NCBI GenBank assembly: GCA_905182985.1
Contig: CAJJDN010000010.1
Location: forward strand, 405,997 to 469,996
Direction of reading: 5' to 3'
DNA from: Paramecium sonneborni
Taxonomy: Eukaryota > Ciliophora > Oligohymenophorea > Peniculida > Parameciidae
Length of the DNA stretch: 64,000 bases
Made by a program: the position numbers and the translations under genes. Below, piece by piece: positions 1-14,484 of this stretch; position 1 is the stretch's first letter; each line of letters starts with the position of its first letter. The notes under the pieces are model-generated. The model searched no databases. It saw nothing but the letters and a program-made list of their open reading frames with translations, and had not been told where the DNA came from.

Positions 1-1111
1 GATGCAAAACTTTAATAAAAAATTAAAGAATAACAAGAAAATTCAGAAATTATTAGACTAAATGATGAATTAAATAAGGCTCTATAATAATTAAAATAAA
101 AAGAAGACTAATTAACAAAAGTCTAAAATGAATTAAACAAATTGAAAGAATAAAGATAAAAAGATGTTAAAGAATAAAAAGACAAAGAATAATAAAGAAA
201 AGACCTTGAAAAAAAAGTTAAAGATTTAGATGTAGAATGTGATTAATTAGATTAAGAAAGACAAGCAGCTGTTAATGAGGCTGAAAAACTAAAACAAGAT
301 TTGTAAAATTTAAATGATTTAAAAAAGTAATTAAAAGATACTTAAAATAAATTAACTTAAGCTGAAAAACAAATAGCATAGCTTGATCCTGAAACAGTTA
401 AAAATAAAATATAAAAAGCTGAACAAGATGCTAAAAATGCCTTATAAGCATAAAATCAATCTAAAAAAGAGTTAGATAAAGCTAATAGTTTATTAAAATA
501 AAAAGAAAAAGAAATCAAAGACTTAGATGATGAATGTAATGCTTTGGATGATTAAGTTAAAAATTTAAAAGAATAAGTTTAATAATAAGAAAATGAAATT
601 AAAGATAAATAAAATTAAATAGATTAATTAGAATAACAAAATCAATAATTAAAAAAAGATGATATAAAAGGAGAAATTGATAAATTAAGAAAATTTATTT
701 AAGAATAAAAACCATTACTTGATAATTTAGAAAAAGAATCATCATAAAGTGATAAAAGGAGATAAGATTTAGAAAAATAAATAGCCAAAAGTTAAGATGA
801 ATTAAACAAGCTTAAAAAGAAGAAAGGAGGAAATGCAGATAATGATTAATAAATATAAAATTTAGTTTAAAAGCTTGATGAACTAGATAATTAATTATAA
901 TAAGAAGTGGATAAATATATAGAATCAGTTTCAAACATTGAAAAGATACTTACAGGTAATTATTACTTTAAATCTAGATATTACTGAAAAACTATTAAAA
1001 TTAAAACTACAAATAAATGAAGTACAAGAAGAAGATGGTTAATAATTTAATGATGTTTTTTAAGTAGAATTTTTTAATTATTATTTAGCTTGTAAAAAAT
1101 CTTTGTAATGA
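1..1111 (+). CDS. Coiled-coil protein, 3' part (5' end outside window)
   Basis: The frame is open from base 1 when TAA/TAG are read as Gln. It encodes an almost purely Lys/Glu/Gln/Leu/Asp helical sequence with two similar blocks (KEKEIKDLDDECNALDD near codon 175 and KDLDVECDQLDQ near codon 75), typical of a long coiled coil. Without splicing the frame would stop at 985. A 22-nt GTA...TAG intron at 956-977 restores it, adding a short C-terminal tail (EVQEEDGQQFNDVF then FFNYYLACKKSLQ) and the TGA at 1109-1111. Function cannot be assigned; structural or transport-associated coiled coils are common in ciliates. The following 114 bp separate it tail to tail from a minus-strand kinase. Confidence 0.8.
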
Positions 1112-1225
1112 TTACAAATAAGGTTTAGCAACACATAACTAAGCTATGGAAGATCTTTTAAAGTAAATAAATAAATAATTTTGATAATTATTTGATTGAA
1201 ATTGTCAGTTATCATATTTATATTT

Positions 1226-2288
1226 TCAGGGTTCTATTTTTTTTTAATTTTGTATCACTGAAACAATTTAATTATTATTTTATTAATTTTGAAAGTAATT
1301 ATGATTTAACTAACTCTGGATATTAATTCTTTGAACAAAAGGAGACATTTATCGTTAAAATTAAATATCTTATTTCTAAAAAGGATATCTTATACTAGGT
1401 TGATTGGGAGTTTATTTTGGGCAATATTTTAATTAAGATTTTGATCTAGGTTTTAAACAATCCAAAACTTGTAAGATATCAAATCGTTCATGACTATTTA
1501 TCTTCAACATATTTTTTAGAAGTTCTTTATATTCTTTTTCTAAAACTAACTAATCTATCAAATATTAAATTTTATAATCTGTAATTGTCAAGATTTAATT
1601 CTCAATTATTTGAATTGTATTACCTAATAAATATAATATTTTAAATACCTTAAAACATTAATTATCCAGCTATCAATTCATAAATTAATTACCCAAAACT
1701 CCAGATATCACATTTTTTATTATAATTATTATTAGTATTTTTGAGTAGCTCTGGAGGAATATAATAAGGAGTTCCTATGGCTTTAGTATTTAAATTGTTA
1801 ATATTTTTAACATATCCAAAATCGCAAAGTTTAAAGATTTGCTATGTTTAGTTTAGATTTTCAGATTTTATTGTTTACACTAAAATATTTTCAGGTTTTA
1901 AATCTCTATGAGCTAAATTTAAATCTTCATGCAATTCTTTGATTCCAAAACCAATCTATTGCATATAAAATCTAATATTTTATTTATCAATTTGTTTCTA
2001 TTCTATTAAATGTTATAATGAACATTCTCCCAGTTCCATAACAATATATGAAAATCTACCTATTTTTTTAAAATCATATATTTAGATTAAATTTCGAAAT
2101 CTTCTATTTTCTTTCTTCATCAAATTCTAATAAAAATTTAATTCTCCCTCTCCAAAATATTCTTGCTTTTTTATTGCATAAAATTAGTCTTAAAATTAAA
2201 CTTTAAAAATCTTTCCTACACTTCCTTAGCCTATTTGCGCTAGAAGTTTATAACATTTATCGTTAATAATGATTTTGTCATCAATCAT
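1226..2288 (-). CDS. Serine/threonine protein kinase
   Basis: A 345-residue active-looking kinase. It has a glycine loop GQGSVGK (about 20-26), catalytic Lys in YAIKK (about 40), HRDLKPEN (127-134), DFG (156-158), a PPELL activation-segment end and CDIWSFG. A 25-nt intron (1624-1648) sits in the C-lobe; splicing it gives FQGNTIQIIENQ and then LLKNMLKINSHERFDILQVL, the usual end of a kinase domain. About 70 Gln/Asn-rich residues follow. ATG at 2286-2288 is the first Met of the frame. The ATP-transfer residues are all present, so activity is expected; the family within the kinase tree (CAMK/ULK-like ciliate expansions) and the substrate are unknown. Confidence 0.88.
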
Positions 2289-2485
2289 TTAATCTATAAA
2301 AAATTTTATATACTGTATTTAAAATAATTAAATGATATTAAATATAAGAAATTAGAAGGTTCATTTCGAAGAAAATATATAGCAACATATACAATAACAA
2401 GTTAGGTATAACAAAAATTAAATAAACTCAAAATACTAAATAAATAATAATAAGGAATTATAACATTTGAATTTTTGGATTATGA

Positions 2486-2983
2486 GAGCTTCAAAATATT
2501 TCTTCATTAGAGAATGACTTAAATTTAGTTTTTTAAAAAGAACAAATAATTAAATATAATAATTACAAAAAATAATCATAATCTTTGGTAAAAGTAACTT
2601 GGTCCCTTAATTTTTGTTTAATATTAAGGAAAACAAAAATTAATAAAATTAATGATAAGAAGAAAATTTAAGCAGAAAGGAAAGCTACTTTTATAGACCA
2701 GAATCTTTAATATAAGCAGATTGAATCAATTTACAATTATTAAAGACACATTTTAGAAGAATCAGGTGGAAATATTTAAATCATAAGAATGGACTTAAAT
2801 TTAAAAGTAGATATGCTGTTTTTTTTCACTAATATTAAGGTTAAGGATGAGTTAAATGATATAATTTAATAGCCAAGATTTTTTTCCTATCGTAGAGTTC
2901 TAACAAAATATTAAGAACCATTTAATTTGTTTAAGGGGAAATGTAATCTCTTCCTTATAATAATATTTTTAGTTACTGTGTGA
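2486..2983 (+). CDS. Orphan gene, exon structure unresolved
   Basis: An open frame of about 165 codons with protein-like composition, including stretches such as ELQNISSLENDLNLVFQKEQ, ESGGNIQIIRMDLNLKVDM and KVKDELNDIIQQPRFFSYRR. It has no in-frame ATG near its start (TGA at 2483), so a 5' exon is missing. It runs to TGA 2981. A second protein-like frame continues to about 3420 (RFINSKNYIQKNKKEDRTKFLKK...), but no canonical GTA...AG intron joining the two in frame was found. It is either a multi-exon gene solved incompletely or a decaying copy. No domain is recognised. The competing open frame from ATG 2514 has a poorer composition and is treated as a shadow. Confidence 0.35.
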
Positions 2984-3420
2984 TGGATTGTCTAATTAAA
3001 CATATTAATTAAAATTTCATTTTATATTAAAATTTTTAAATAAGTATTAATTTAAAATATAAGAATTTATTGAAAAAATATTATATTAAATGCCTAGAAT
3101 TAGAAAAAAATTAAGCATACATAAGGTTTATAAACTCCAAAAATTACATATAAAAAAACAAAAAAGAAGATAGAACTAAATTCTTAAAGAAGGTATTATT
3201 CATTTAAATTCAGGAGATGAAGTTTAATATAATAATCATGCATATACTATAAATTATTGAATAAAGAATAAGAAGATTAAACATTTATTTTTAATCTTTA
3301 TTTTTAAAAATTTATCAACTTATGTTTGTTAGAATTGCTTTTTGTAATATAGTTATGAAAGAAAAGTGTAATTATTTATTAAATTAATTTAAGATAAATC
3401 ATAAATGCCAAATAAGGAAA

Positions 3421-4155
3421 TGAAAAAGATAAGCATAATAGATAAATTATTTCTAATTAAAATTTATATTTGTCTCTGAAACTATAAAAATAATAACATA
3501 AATTTCTAACTAAGCTTTATTTAAATTAATCTAAATTATTATTATTTGTTCAACTTTGAGTTAATTATCATTTATGATTTTGATATATTTTTTATTGCCT
3601 TTTTCAATACCCTTACATTAATATTAAATTCATATCTTATTCAAAATTGTTTTTTTACAAATTTTAAATTTAAATGCGACATTAGTCCGAATTTCTTAGT
3701 TGAAATCAGTAATTAAACTTCGAAAAGCCTAAAAATTAAGAGAAGAGTCTATTATTTAGGAAATGTAAATTTGGTTTCAAATTTAAAAACCTTAAGATAT
3801 AAGACTTAGTTAATCTTCATAAAAATTAAAATAAGAAATTTTTAGTGTAAAAATCTTTGAATAAAGAAATCAAATATATATGTTACTTGGTTTGAAGTCT
3901 GAATAAATAATACTCAATTAATATATATCCGAGATTCCTAAAGCAATCCTTGTTTTATTTCTATATTTATTTGTAAGATCACCTTCGTTATGAAGATCCA
4001 TGATAAAACAAAAATATTTAAGAAAACTATTATTATATTCATCAAGTTAGTAAATATTTATCAAATTTTAGAACTTTTCTAAAATATTTAAACTTTATAC
4101 TAATACATTTTAGTTTCCTCTTTATTAATTTTATATTAAACTTTCAATACATATT
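3421..4155. other. Intergenic / possible gene remnants
   Basis: AT-rich DNA with no convincing gene. A plus frame around 3675-3860 reads CDISPNFLVEISNQTSKSLK then YYLGNVNLVSNLKTL, which resembles coding sequence, but it has neither a start nor a connectable exon. Together with the orphan frames upstream this may be one degraded locus. Confidence 0.4.
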
Positions 4156-5353
<1,198 letters not shown>

Positions 5354-5354
5354 N
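5354..5354. other. Ambiguous base N at the repeat junction
   Basis: This is the only N seen in the window. It joins the ends of the two 1198-bp copies and marks a gap or scaffold join of unknown true length. Confidence 0.95.
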
Positions 5355-7097
<1,743 letters not shown>

Positions 7098-7132
7098 AAA
7101 TATTATAAATTAAAATTAATTTATAAAAATTA

Positions 7133-8047
7133 ATGTCACGACCAGAATCACAATTACCCCCAAATTTAGTAAGTATCATAATCTAATCATTCTCTAGTAC
7201 TATAATGAATAAGAAAGTGTTAAATATACTAATTGCAATAGAATTATAAATATTTAAACATAATTAAGCGAAAGAGCTATTTAATTATTAGATCTTGATC
7301 TGGATGAATGTAGTTTAGTGTTAGATATTGGATGTGGTTCAGGAATATCAGGATTTTATTTAACATAAGAGGGAGTGAATTGGGTTGGATTAGATATATC
7401 AGAATCTATGTTAAATGTTGCTTAATAAGAAAAGACTGAAGGTGAATTACTACTATGTGATATTGGTTAAGGATTCAAATTTAGACCAGGTGTTTTTGAT
7501 GCTGCTATATCTATTTCTGTTATTTAATGGTTATGTGTTAGTTTCAAAAAATCAGAAAATCCATATAAAAGATGTACAGCATTCTTTGAGTCACTTAGAA
7601 ACTGTTTAAAAAATAATGCTAGAGCAGTTTTTCAATTTTATCCAGAAAATAATGAATAAATTAATATGATCACCAGTGCAGCTTTAAGAGCAGGTATTCC
7701 AAATAACACTTATTAGATTAGGTTTTAGTGGTGATATTGTTGTTGATTACCCTAATTCTGCTAAAGCTAAGAAACTTTATCTTGTTCTTTAATTAGGGGG
7801 ATAATCATCGAAAAAAACTATGGATGTTATCTAAGGATTAATTGAAGAATCTGATGAAGAAAAAGTTAAAGTTATTGGGAGATAATAAAAAAAAATTAGA
7901 AAATAAAAAAAATAAAAAAAAATTTCTGAAAAATCTAAATTATGGATTCTTAAAAGAAAAGAAAAATAAACTAGATTAGGAAGAAAAGTTAAAAAAACTA
8001 CTAAATATACAGGTAGAAAAAGAAACAACCTAGGTTTATTCAAATGA
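7133..8047 (+). CDS. BUD23: 18S rRNA (guanine-N7) methyltransferase BUD23
   Basis: A 285-residue SAM-dependent methyltransferase. Motif I is VLDIGCGSGISG. The acidic GLDISESML and the post-IV YPENNEQ are followed by VVDYPNSAKAKKLYLVL, then a basic tail WILKRKEKQTRLGRKVKKTTKYTGRKRNN. The last two blocks are the BUD23/WBSCR22 signature. The family methylates a guanine in small-subunit rRNA with TRM112 as partner, in the nucleus. Two introns (7169-7197 and 7694-7721) restore frame. The ATG at 7133 lies only 36 bp after the upstream CDPK stop, so promoter or 3' UTR space is minimal. Confidence 0.93.
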
Positions 8048-8095
8048 TGATGTATTTTTAATTATTTTATTTAATTTTATATATTCTGATAAAAG

Positions 8096-9603
8096 ATGAT
8101 GCATGGTTAATCAAAATCTAAAGCTGAAACATTATCTGAAGAAGAGATAAAACTCAGAGCTGAAAAAGGACAATAAATATTAGAATCTTTAGATTATTTT
8201 TTTAAAGTCCGAAAAAATTAAGTCAATCAACCTGAAGATCAATTAGCATTTTCTGAGCTTATGGCTAAATTATGTCCTGAAATTGCTACAATTTATAATT
8301 ATAGAAGAGAAGTGCTTTAAACAAAGTTTGATCATTTAGGAACACTTCTTTCAGAATCAAAAAGCTTTGAAGCATATAAATAATTACTCAAATTAATTCA
8401 ATCCGAATTTATGCTCATAACTATACTTCTTAAATAACATCCTAAATCATATACTCTTTGGACTCATAGATAATGGATGGTTTTAAGAAGTTAAGAGATT
8501 GATTAACTGATTACTCAAATGTATTATTTTTATAACATATATAGTAATTAAGATAATTAGTTTAAATTGATTGAAGCTATAAAATAAGAATATGAATTAT
8601 GTAGTAAAATGCTAGATAGAGATGAAAGAAATTTTCATGTTTGGAATTATAGAAATTGGTTATCTTCAATTTGTGCTTTTGGAAAAGAAGATGAATTCAC
8701 CAAAAAAAAAGTAAACTAATTATTTTATTTAGATTGAATAAAATTTTAGTAATTTTTCTGCTTATCATTTTAGAAGCAAATATTTTATGAAAAATTATAA
8801 CTAATCTGAAAATATAATTGAGAGAATTAAAACAGAATAAATTTTAGGTTTAATACCTTTGCCTTTTAATATATTAAAAGAAGAAACAGAATTAATTTAA
8901 TAAGCAATCTATATCTAACCTAAAGAACATGGAGTTTATTTATATCACAGATGGCTTGTTGGTGTAATATAACCTTTTGGATTTACAAAAGTAGAAAAAG
9001 CTTCAAATAATTCAATTATTTTATAATTTAATAGAGCAGTTAACAACGTTGAAAATTCTTTTGAATTATTCAATAATGAAAATGCTCTAAAAATTATTGA
9101 TATCAGAGTTGAAGGCATAAATGTAATAATTTCTTTTGAAGAACAATAATTACTTAATCTAAAAATCAAGATTATCAATTAAATATATTAATATGGATCA
9201 AGAGAAACTATGATGAGTGAAGATGAGTTTTCAAGATTCTTGGTTCCTAGTGAAATCAATATTACATTTAATAATGATGGATTTTAATTTACAAATAAAA
9301 TTTAAAAAGAATTTATTGATGCTATTAATTAAATTCATAATTATCTTGATGATAATCTTGGATTTATTAAGCAAGTGATTGAAGAGGAAAAATAAAATAG
9401 GTAATTTATCTAATTAAATATATAGATTCCCATATATTCAAATATTATATTTATTGTAATTCAAACTTCGTACTTAAAAACTGATTGATGCTAGCAAATC
9501 AAATGAAATTATTTAAGAAGCACTACAACATTGTGAATAGTTAAAGAAAATCTAAAATGATCATTAAGCCCAATTTCTCTATGAATTTTGGAGTTAATTT
9601 TGA
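8096..9603 (+). CDS. Rab geranylgeranyltransferase, alpha subunit
   Basis: A 486-residue protein with five protein-prenyltransferase alpha (PPTA) repeats: ATIYNYRREVL, YTLWTHRQWMV, FHVWNYRNWLS, FSAYHFRSKYF and GVYLYHRWLV. N-terminal LRAEKGQQILESLDYFFKVR fits RabGGTA. The long C-terminal region beyond the repeats distinguishes it from the shorter farnesyltransferase alpha. It would pair with a beta subunit to attach geranylgeranyl groups to Rab GTPases in the cytosol. Introns are at 8711-8732 (22 nt) and 9401-9425 (25 nt); both remove in-frame or frame-shifting interruptions. ATG 8096 (MMHG) is the upstream of two adjacent Mets. Confidence 0.88.
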
Positions 9604-9687
9604 AGTTATTATTTGTTAAAATTTGAATTCAATTTCCTTATGCAATAACAACGAAGTAATTTCGGTTAAAAAATCTTCTAAAATGAA

Positions 9688-12600
9688 ATGACAAATCAAA
9701 ATATCAACCCCAATGATCACATGATGTAGAATATGATGAAAATGTTTCAACAGCAGATGATGTAAATGATGCAAAGTTAATCATCAGGTATTTCATTATC
9801 TTATAAATAGGCTTTGATTTAGAACAGTTTTACCATAATAAAGTTAACGATATGAATTAATTCTACAATCAAATGAAACCTGAAGAATGCTAATTACAAT
9901 AATCATCTTAATTCATCAATACATATAATCCTAATAAATATTAAGAAGTATTTATTATTATTAAGTAGGAAACCAATATAAATACTAATAGATAACTGCA
10001 TTTTGATGATATATAAATAACTTAAAATTACAGAAATGAATTTCACGATTATACATTACCAGAAAATGATCTTTTTAATTAATATAAAAATAAATAAGAT
10101 CAAAAGTAACGATAGTAAAGATTATATGAATATGATGATTAACGAACAACTAAGTAATAATTTCAAAATTTTGATTCATCAGAAAATGAAGAATTTCATA
10201 ATAAATAATCAAAATAGCAATAAAAAAGACCTCCTGTTTTTGATGATATATCAACTAAATATGCAAATCAAGAAGAATAATTAATAAGATCCAATTTTTA
10301 GAAAAATAACTTTTATTAACAAGATGAATATGAATTTAGATAATAATCTAATCCATTTGATGAAATACCTATTAAACCGATGAAAGGTAATAACTTTGAT
10401 GAAATGCCAATCAAAAATAAAAAATAAGAAGATTTTAATAAATAACAATAAGATGAATTCCAATCAAAAAACTAATAAAACTATAAATAATAGTAAAAAT
10501 AATTTGATGATTATCCTAATAAGAAAAACAATTATTAGAATCCTTTTGATGAAAAAGTCTAAAGTTAAATATCAAAGTAAAATTAAAATAATTTTGATGA
10601 CATTCCTATAAAGCCATAAAAATAAGGTTACGATGAGTAAGCAATAAAAAACAAAAAAAATTCCTTTGACGAAATACCTATTAAATCAGCTAAAAGTCAA
10701 GGATTCGACGACATTCCTATCAAAACAAATAAAAATTAAAATTTTGATGATATTCCTATTTAAACTAATAAAAATAAAGGATTCGACGATATTCCTATCA
10801 AAACAAAAAATTAAAATTTTGACGATATTCCTATTTAAACTAATAAAAATAAAGGATTCGATGACATTCCTATTAAAGCGAATAAAAATTAAAATTTTGA
10901 TGATATTCCTATTTAAACTAATAAAAACAAAGGATTTGATGACATTCCTATCAAAACAAATAAAAATTAAAATTTTGATGATATTCCTATTAAAGCGAAT
11001 AAAAATTAAAATTTTGATGACATTCCTATTTAAACTAATAAAAAAAAAGGATTTGATGATATACCTATTAAAACGAATAAAAATCCATTTGATGAAATAC
11101 CCATTAAAACCAGCAAAAATACATTTGATGATATGCCTATAAGAACAAATAAAAATCAAGATTTAGAAGAATTACCTCCAAGAAATAATTTTAAAAAACC
11201 TCTTGAAGAAGTAAACTATGATGAATAAGGTCGTATCAAGAAAAAGCCCTTTTTAAAAAAAGGAACAAGATAATTTCTATCTAATGCTTAGTAGAGATCT
11301 GATATTGCTAAGAAAGAACACGCTGAAATTTTAAAAGAAAATAATGCAACAGATAACCTACCTGTTTAAAATTAAATTGCTTAAACTAAGTTTTAAAAGG
11401 CTCAACAATAATAATAATATTAAAAAGTAGAAACTAAACAAGAATAAAAAGAAGTCTAATAAAAAGTTAAAAAATAAGAAATAATAAAGGAATAACCAAA
11501 ATAACAACAAAAACACCAATAATAATAATAATAATAATAATAGTAATAGTAATAATAATAATAATAATAATAAAAATTATTGAAACAAAAAGAGGAATGT
11601 GAAAGTCATCAGAATTCATATTAAGAATATTAATTTGATGATAATGAAGATTGGAATGATGAACCTCCTAAATAATCAAAGATTGCAACAACTTATTTTG
11701 GATTAAAAAAAGAAAAGGATGCAAAAGAGAAGAAATAAGAAAAATCTTAACCATAAGAATCTGAAGAAGAGATTGTTAGAAAATATGTACAAGATAAGAT
11801 TGATAATTTAAATGCCGAAATTGCAAAATTCAAAAGCGAAAATGAAAAAGTAAAAAAAGCTAAGATAAAATGTGAGGATTAATTGAAATAATTACAAAGA
11901 GAGAGAGAGGAATGGGAAAAGTAAAAAGAAATAGAAAAAAATGAATTAGAAGAATGGAAAGAAGAAGAGAAGAAAAAGATGCTTAGAGAAAAAAGAGTAT
12001 AAGAAAGATAATAAAAAACAACATAAAATTAGCCAAATAGAAAAGAGAGAGAAGAAATAGAATCATTAAAATAGTAGGTATAGAAATTAATGGAAGAATA
12101 AAAACAAAAAGATTAAAAAAATAAGTTATCTTATGATAGAGTAAAGAAATAGAATGATGAGCTATTATAAAGAAATTAAGAACTGTAGGCTGAAGTAAAA
12201 GCATTAGAACTTAGACTATTAGAATAAAAGCGTCCAAATTCTTAATCCACAATTTAGTAAAGTAAATCGTAATAAATTTAATTGAAATCTAATGTTTCAG
12301 GACTTTCTTAAAAGAAAGAAGCTCCTTAATAAAAAAATAGAAGGTAAAGTCCAACATCATTTGTAGAAGAATAATAAATAAAAAATAAGCAATCAATATA
12401 AGAATATAAGAAATAAATTTCAGATTAAGAAGATGAAGATAATGATGAAAATGATGATGAATATTAAAATGAAGATTAAAGTGATGATGATGATAATGAG
12501 GATAGTTATGATAAAAAATAATAATAGAAAAGAAATACATAATAATAAAATAGTAAAAGATATGATTTAGTAGAAATGTAAAATGAAGGTATACCATTTA

Positions 12601-13191
12601 CTATAAAAAATATAAATAGTTTGATATCTGAATAAGAATTTAATTATGATTAGAATCGTTTTTATTAAGGATATAAAAAGAATAAGGATATTCCATCAAA
12701 AATAATTAATTAAAATGTTGGACCTGATGGTAAGATATCAAGATAATATTCAAATGGTAAAAAAGAAGTTGTATTTCATAATGGAGTAAAAAGAGAAGTA
12801 TATTCTGATGGATATGTTATTGTTCACTTTACAAATAAAGATGTGAAATAAACATTACCTAATGGAACAGTAATTTATTATTTTGCTGATGCTAGTACAA
12901 CATAAATTACAATAGCAAATGGTCCAAATGTATTATATATATGTAGATATTTAGATTTATCGTTTTTCCAATTAATAGATAGAGATTCATTTTAATGATG
13001 GAACAAAAGAAATCAGATTTGGTGATGGAACTGAAAAATACATTAATGCCAATGGTGAAGAATAGACATTTTTTAGCGATGGCATAATTTAAAAAATAAA
13101 TAGTTAAAAAGTAAAGTAAATTGAATATCCAAACGGAAATGTTGATATAATTTATCCAGATGGATAGGTATAGAGATAGTTTAGGAATTGA
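9688..13191 (+). CDS. CPAP/SAS-4-like centriole or basal-body protein with tandem repeats
   Basis: About 1,150 residues. The C-terminus (roughly the last 165) is a T-complex 10 / G-box beta domain built of repeated strands: GPDGKISRQYSNGKKEVVF, REVYSDGYVIVHF, QTLPNGTVIYYFADAS, EIHFNDGTKEIRFGDGTEKY and QIEYPNGNVDIIYPDGQ. This is the hallmark of CENPJ/SAS-4, which tethers tubulin and STIL/SAS-5 in centriole assembly. Before it come a charged coiled coil (about residues 690-860), a poly-Gln run and an N-terminal array of FDDIPIK repeats. Introns: 9788-9810 and 12930-12954, the second restoring the G-box strand IYRFSNQQIEIHF. A third possible one (9948-9968, 21 nt) is a stopless multiple of three and uncertain. 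Confidence 0.87.
10590..11150 (+). repeat. Tandem coding repeat, about 39-bp unit (FDDIPI[KQ]TNKN)
   Basis: About 14 consecutive copies of a 12-13 residue unit: FDDIPI then K or Q, then TNKN/ANKN, then Q or K and G or N. Looser copies (FDEIPIKPM, FDEMPIKNK) occur at about 10349-10410. Units alternate between two subtypes (KTNKNQN and QTNKNKG), so the higher-order period is about 78 bp. Each unit is acidic-hydrophobic then basic, suggesting a linear binding motif repeated for avidity. Copy number probably varies between alleles. Confidence 0.85.
11519..11574 (+). repeat. TAA/TAG triplet run encoding poly-Gln
   Basis: A near-perfect run of TAA with some TAG triplets inside the SAS-4-like gene gives about 18 consecutive Gln. 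Under the standard code this would be a wall of stops, so it is direct evidence for Gln reassignment and a likely slippage site. Confidence 0.85.
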
Positions 13192-13227
13192 TTAATTATA
13201 TTTGGCGCTAATTATTTTAATTTATAT

Positions 13228-13896
13228 ATGAATTAGTGCAGAATTCAACACCATGATTGTCAGAAAGTTAAATACATCTGCTTAGACAAAAAATGTAATC
13301 AAGAATAAAAAATAGGTACAACAAATATATTATAAGTAGGTTGTGCTGATTGTTTTTTAGAATTTCATGTACCTAATGACATAGTATCTCATAATAGAAA
13401 ATTAATATCTGAGTTTGAGGCTGAATTAAAAGGGAAAATATAAAATTTTACTAGCATTTCTATTTTACCAATCTCCAATAATTCAGAATCAGTAGATTAA
13501 GAATTTAACAATTGTTTGGATAATTTTATTTAGAAATTGACATATTACAAAGAGTTAATTAAAGAGGAGATAAACAATGAAAAGAAGGAATTTCTAACAT
13601 AAGTCTATGAATTTAATTAAAAAGTTGAAGAGAAAATTGATTTGTAAAATACATAAATATCACAATTATCAACTAATGAAATTAATAAATCAATTTCCTT
13701 TTATTAGAATTCAAATAACATTGTTTTTGACTTAAAATAAGATTTATAAGATATGGAAATTCAAAAAAAGAAATTAAATTTGAAAAAATAAAAAACAACC
13801 TAAAAGCTAAGAATTACTTTTGAATAAATTATGAAAGAACTTGATGATCATACCAAAAATAATAATGATAGCACAAACACCAATGATAATCATAAC

Positions 13897-13987
<91 letters not shown>

Positions 13988-14115
13988 GTAATATATCATG
14001 TACACCTGAAAAAAAAATAAAACCCTCTTAATTGAGTAGCACTACACAGTCAACTCCAACAAAAAATGTTGTGGATGTTGCTCGATCTAAAAGATAAAGA
14101 AAAGGAAAGAATTGA
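13228..14115 (+). CDS. B-box-type zinc-finger protein with poly-Asn tract
   Basis: The N-terminus has spaced Cys/His (MNQCRIQHHDCQKVKYIC, then C, then CADC, then EFH and SHN) matching a B-box zinc site. A helical Lys/Glu/Gln-rich region of about 170 residues follows, probably a coiled coil, then 31 consecutive Asn and a basic tail RSKRQRKGKN that could be a nuclear signal. This B-box plus coiled coil order resembles TRIM proteins without a RING. A 24-nt GTA...TAG segment at 13316-13339 is probably an intron: removal puts GCADC directly after KI. It is a stopless multiple of three, so the sequence alone cannot prove it. Length is 287 residues spliced. Confidence 0.7.
13894..13986 (+). repeat. 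(AAT)31 microsatellite encoding poly-Asn
   Basis: Thirty-one uninterrupted AAT codons in frame. All are the same codon, which points to replication slippage rather than selection for Asn with codon drift. Confidence 0.9.
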
Positions 14116-14484
14116 TTTTAAAAAATAACTAAAAATAATAATAATATTTCATTTCTTTTAAGATATATAACTGTAATCCATTTAGTGTTTGTAAACTCTA
14201 TTTCAACTTGAAAAATTTAATATTTTTAGTTTTTACTTAAAAATATTAAAACATTCCATCCCTTTTTAATTTCATATAATTCTCTTCTATTTTTATGAAA
14301 ATTGCATTTAATTAAATCTACCAAGAAATTACTTATTACTATTATTTAATCTAAAAATAACTAAATTCTTTAAAATTGAAATTGAAAAATGAAGTTGCTC
14401 TAAAATTTTGTTTAATTTACAATTTCATAACAGTACTTATAAAAAATTAACAAAATATATATGGATAATCCAAAATAAAATTAT
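14116..14484. other. Intergenic, tail to tail
   Basis: 369 bp of AT-rich DNA between convergent gene ends. No open frame or repeat of note was seen. Confidence 0.6.

Noticed and set aside
10666..11159. Overlapping 157-158 residue frames on both strands rich in Lys/Ile/Phe/Leu
   Set aside because: These are shadows of the FDDIPIK repeat array read in the wrong frame or strand; the repeat period makes both stay open.
11519..11574. TAA run considered as telomeric or CRISPR-like repeat
   Set aside because: It is an in-frame Gln tract inside a gene; there are no spacers, and Paramecium telomeres are G-rich.
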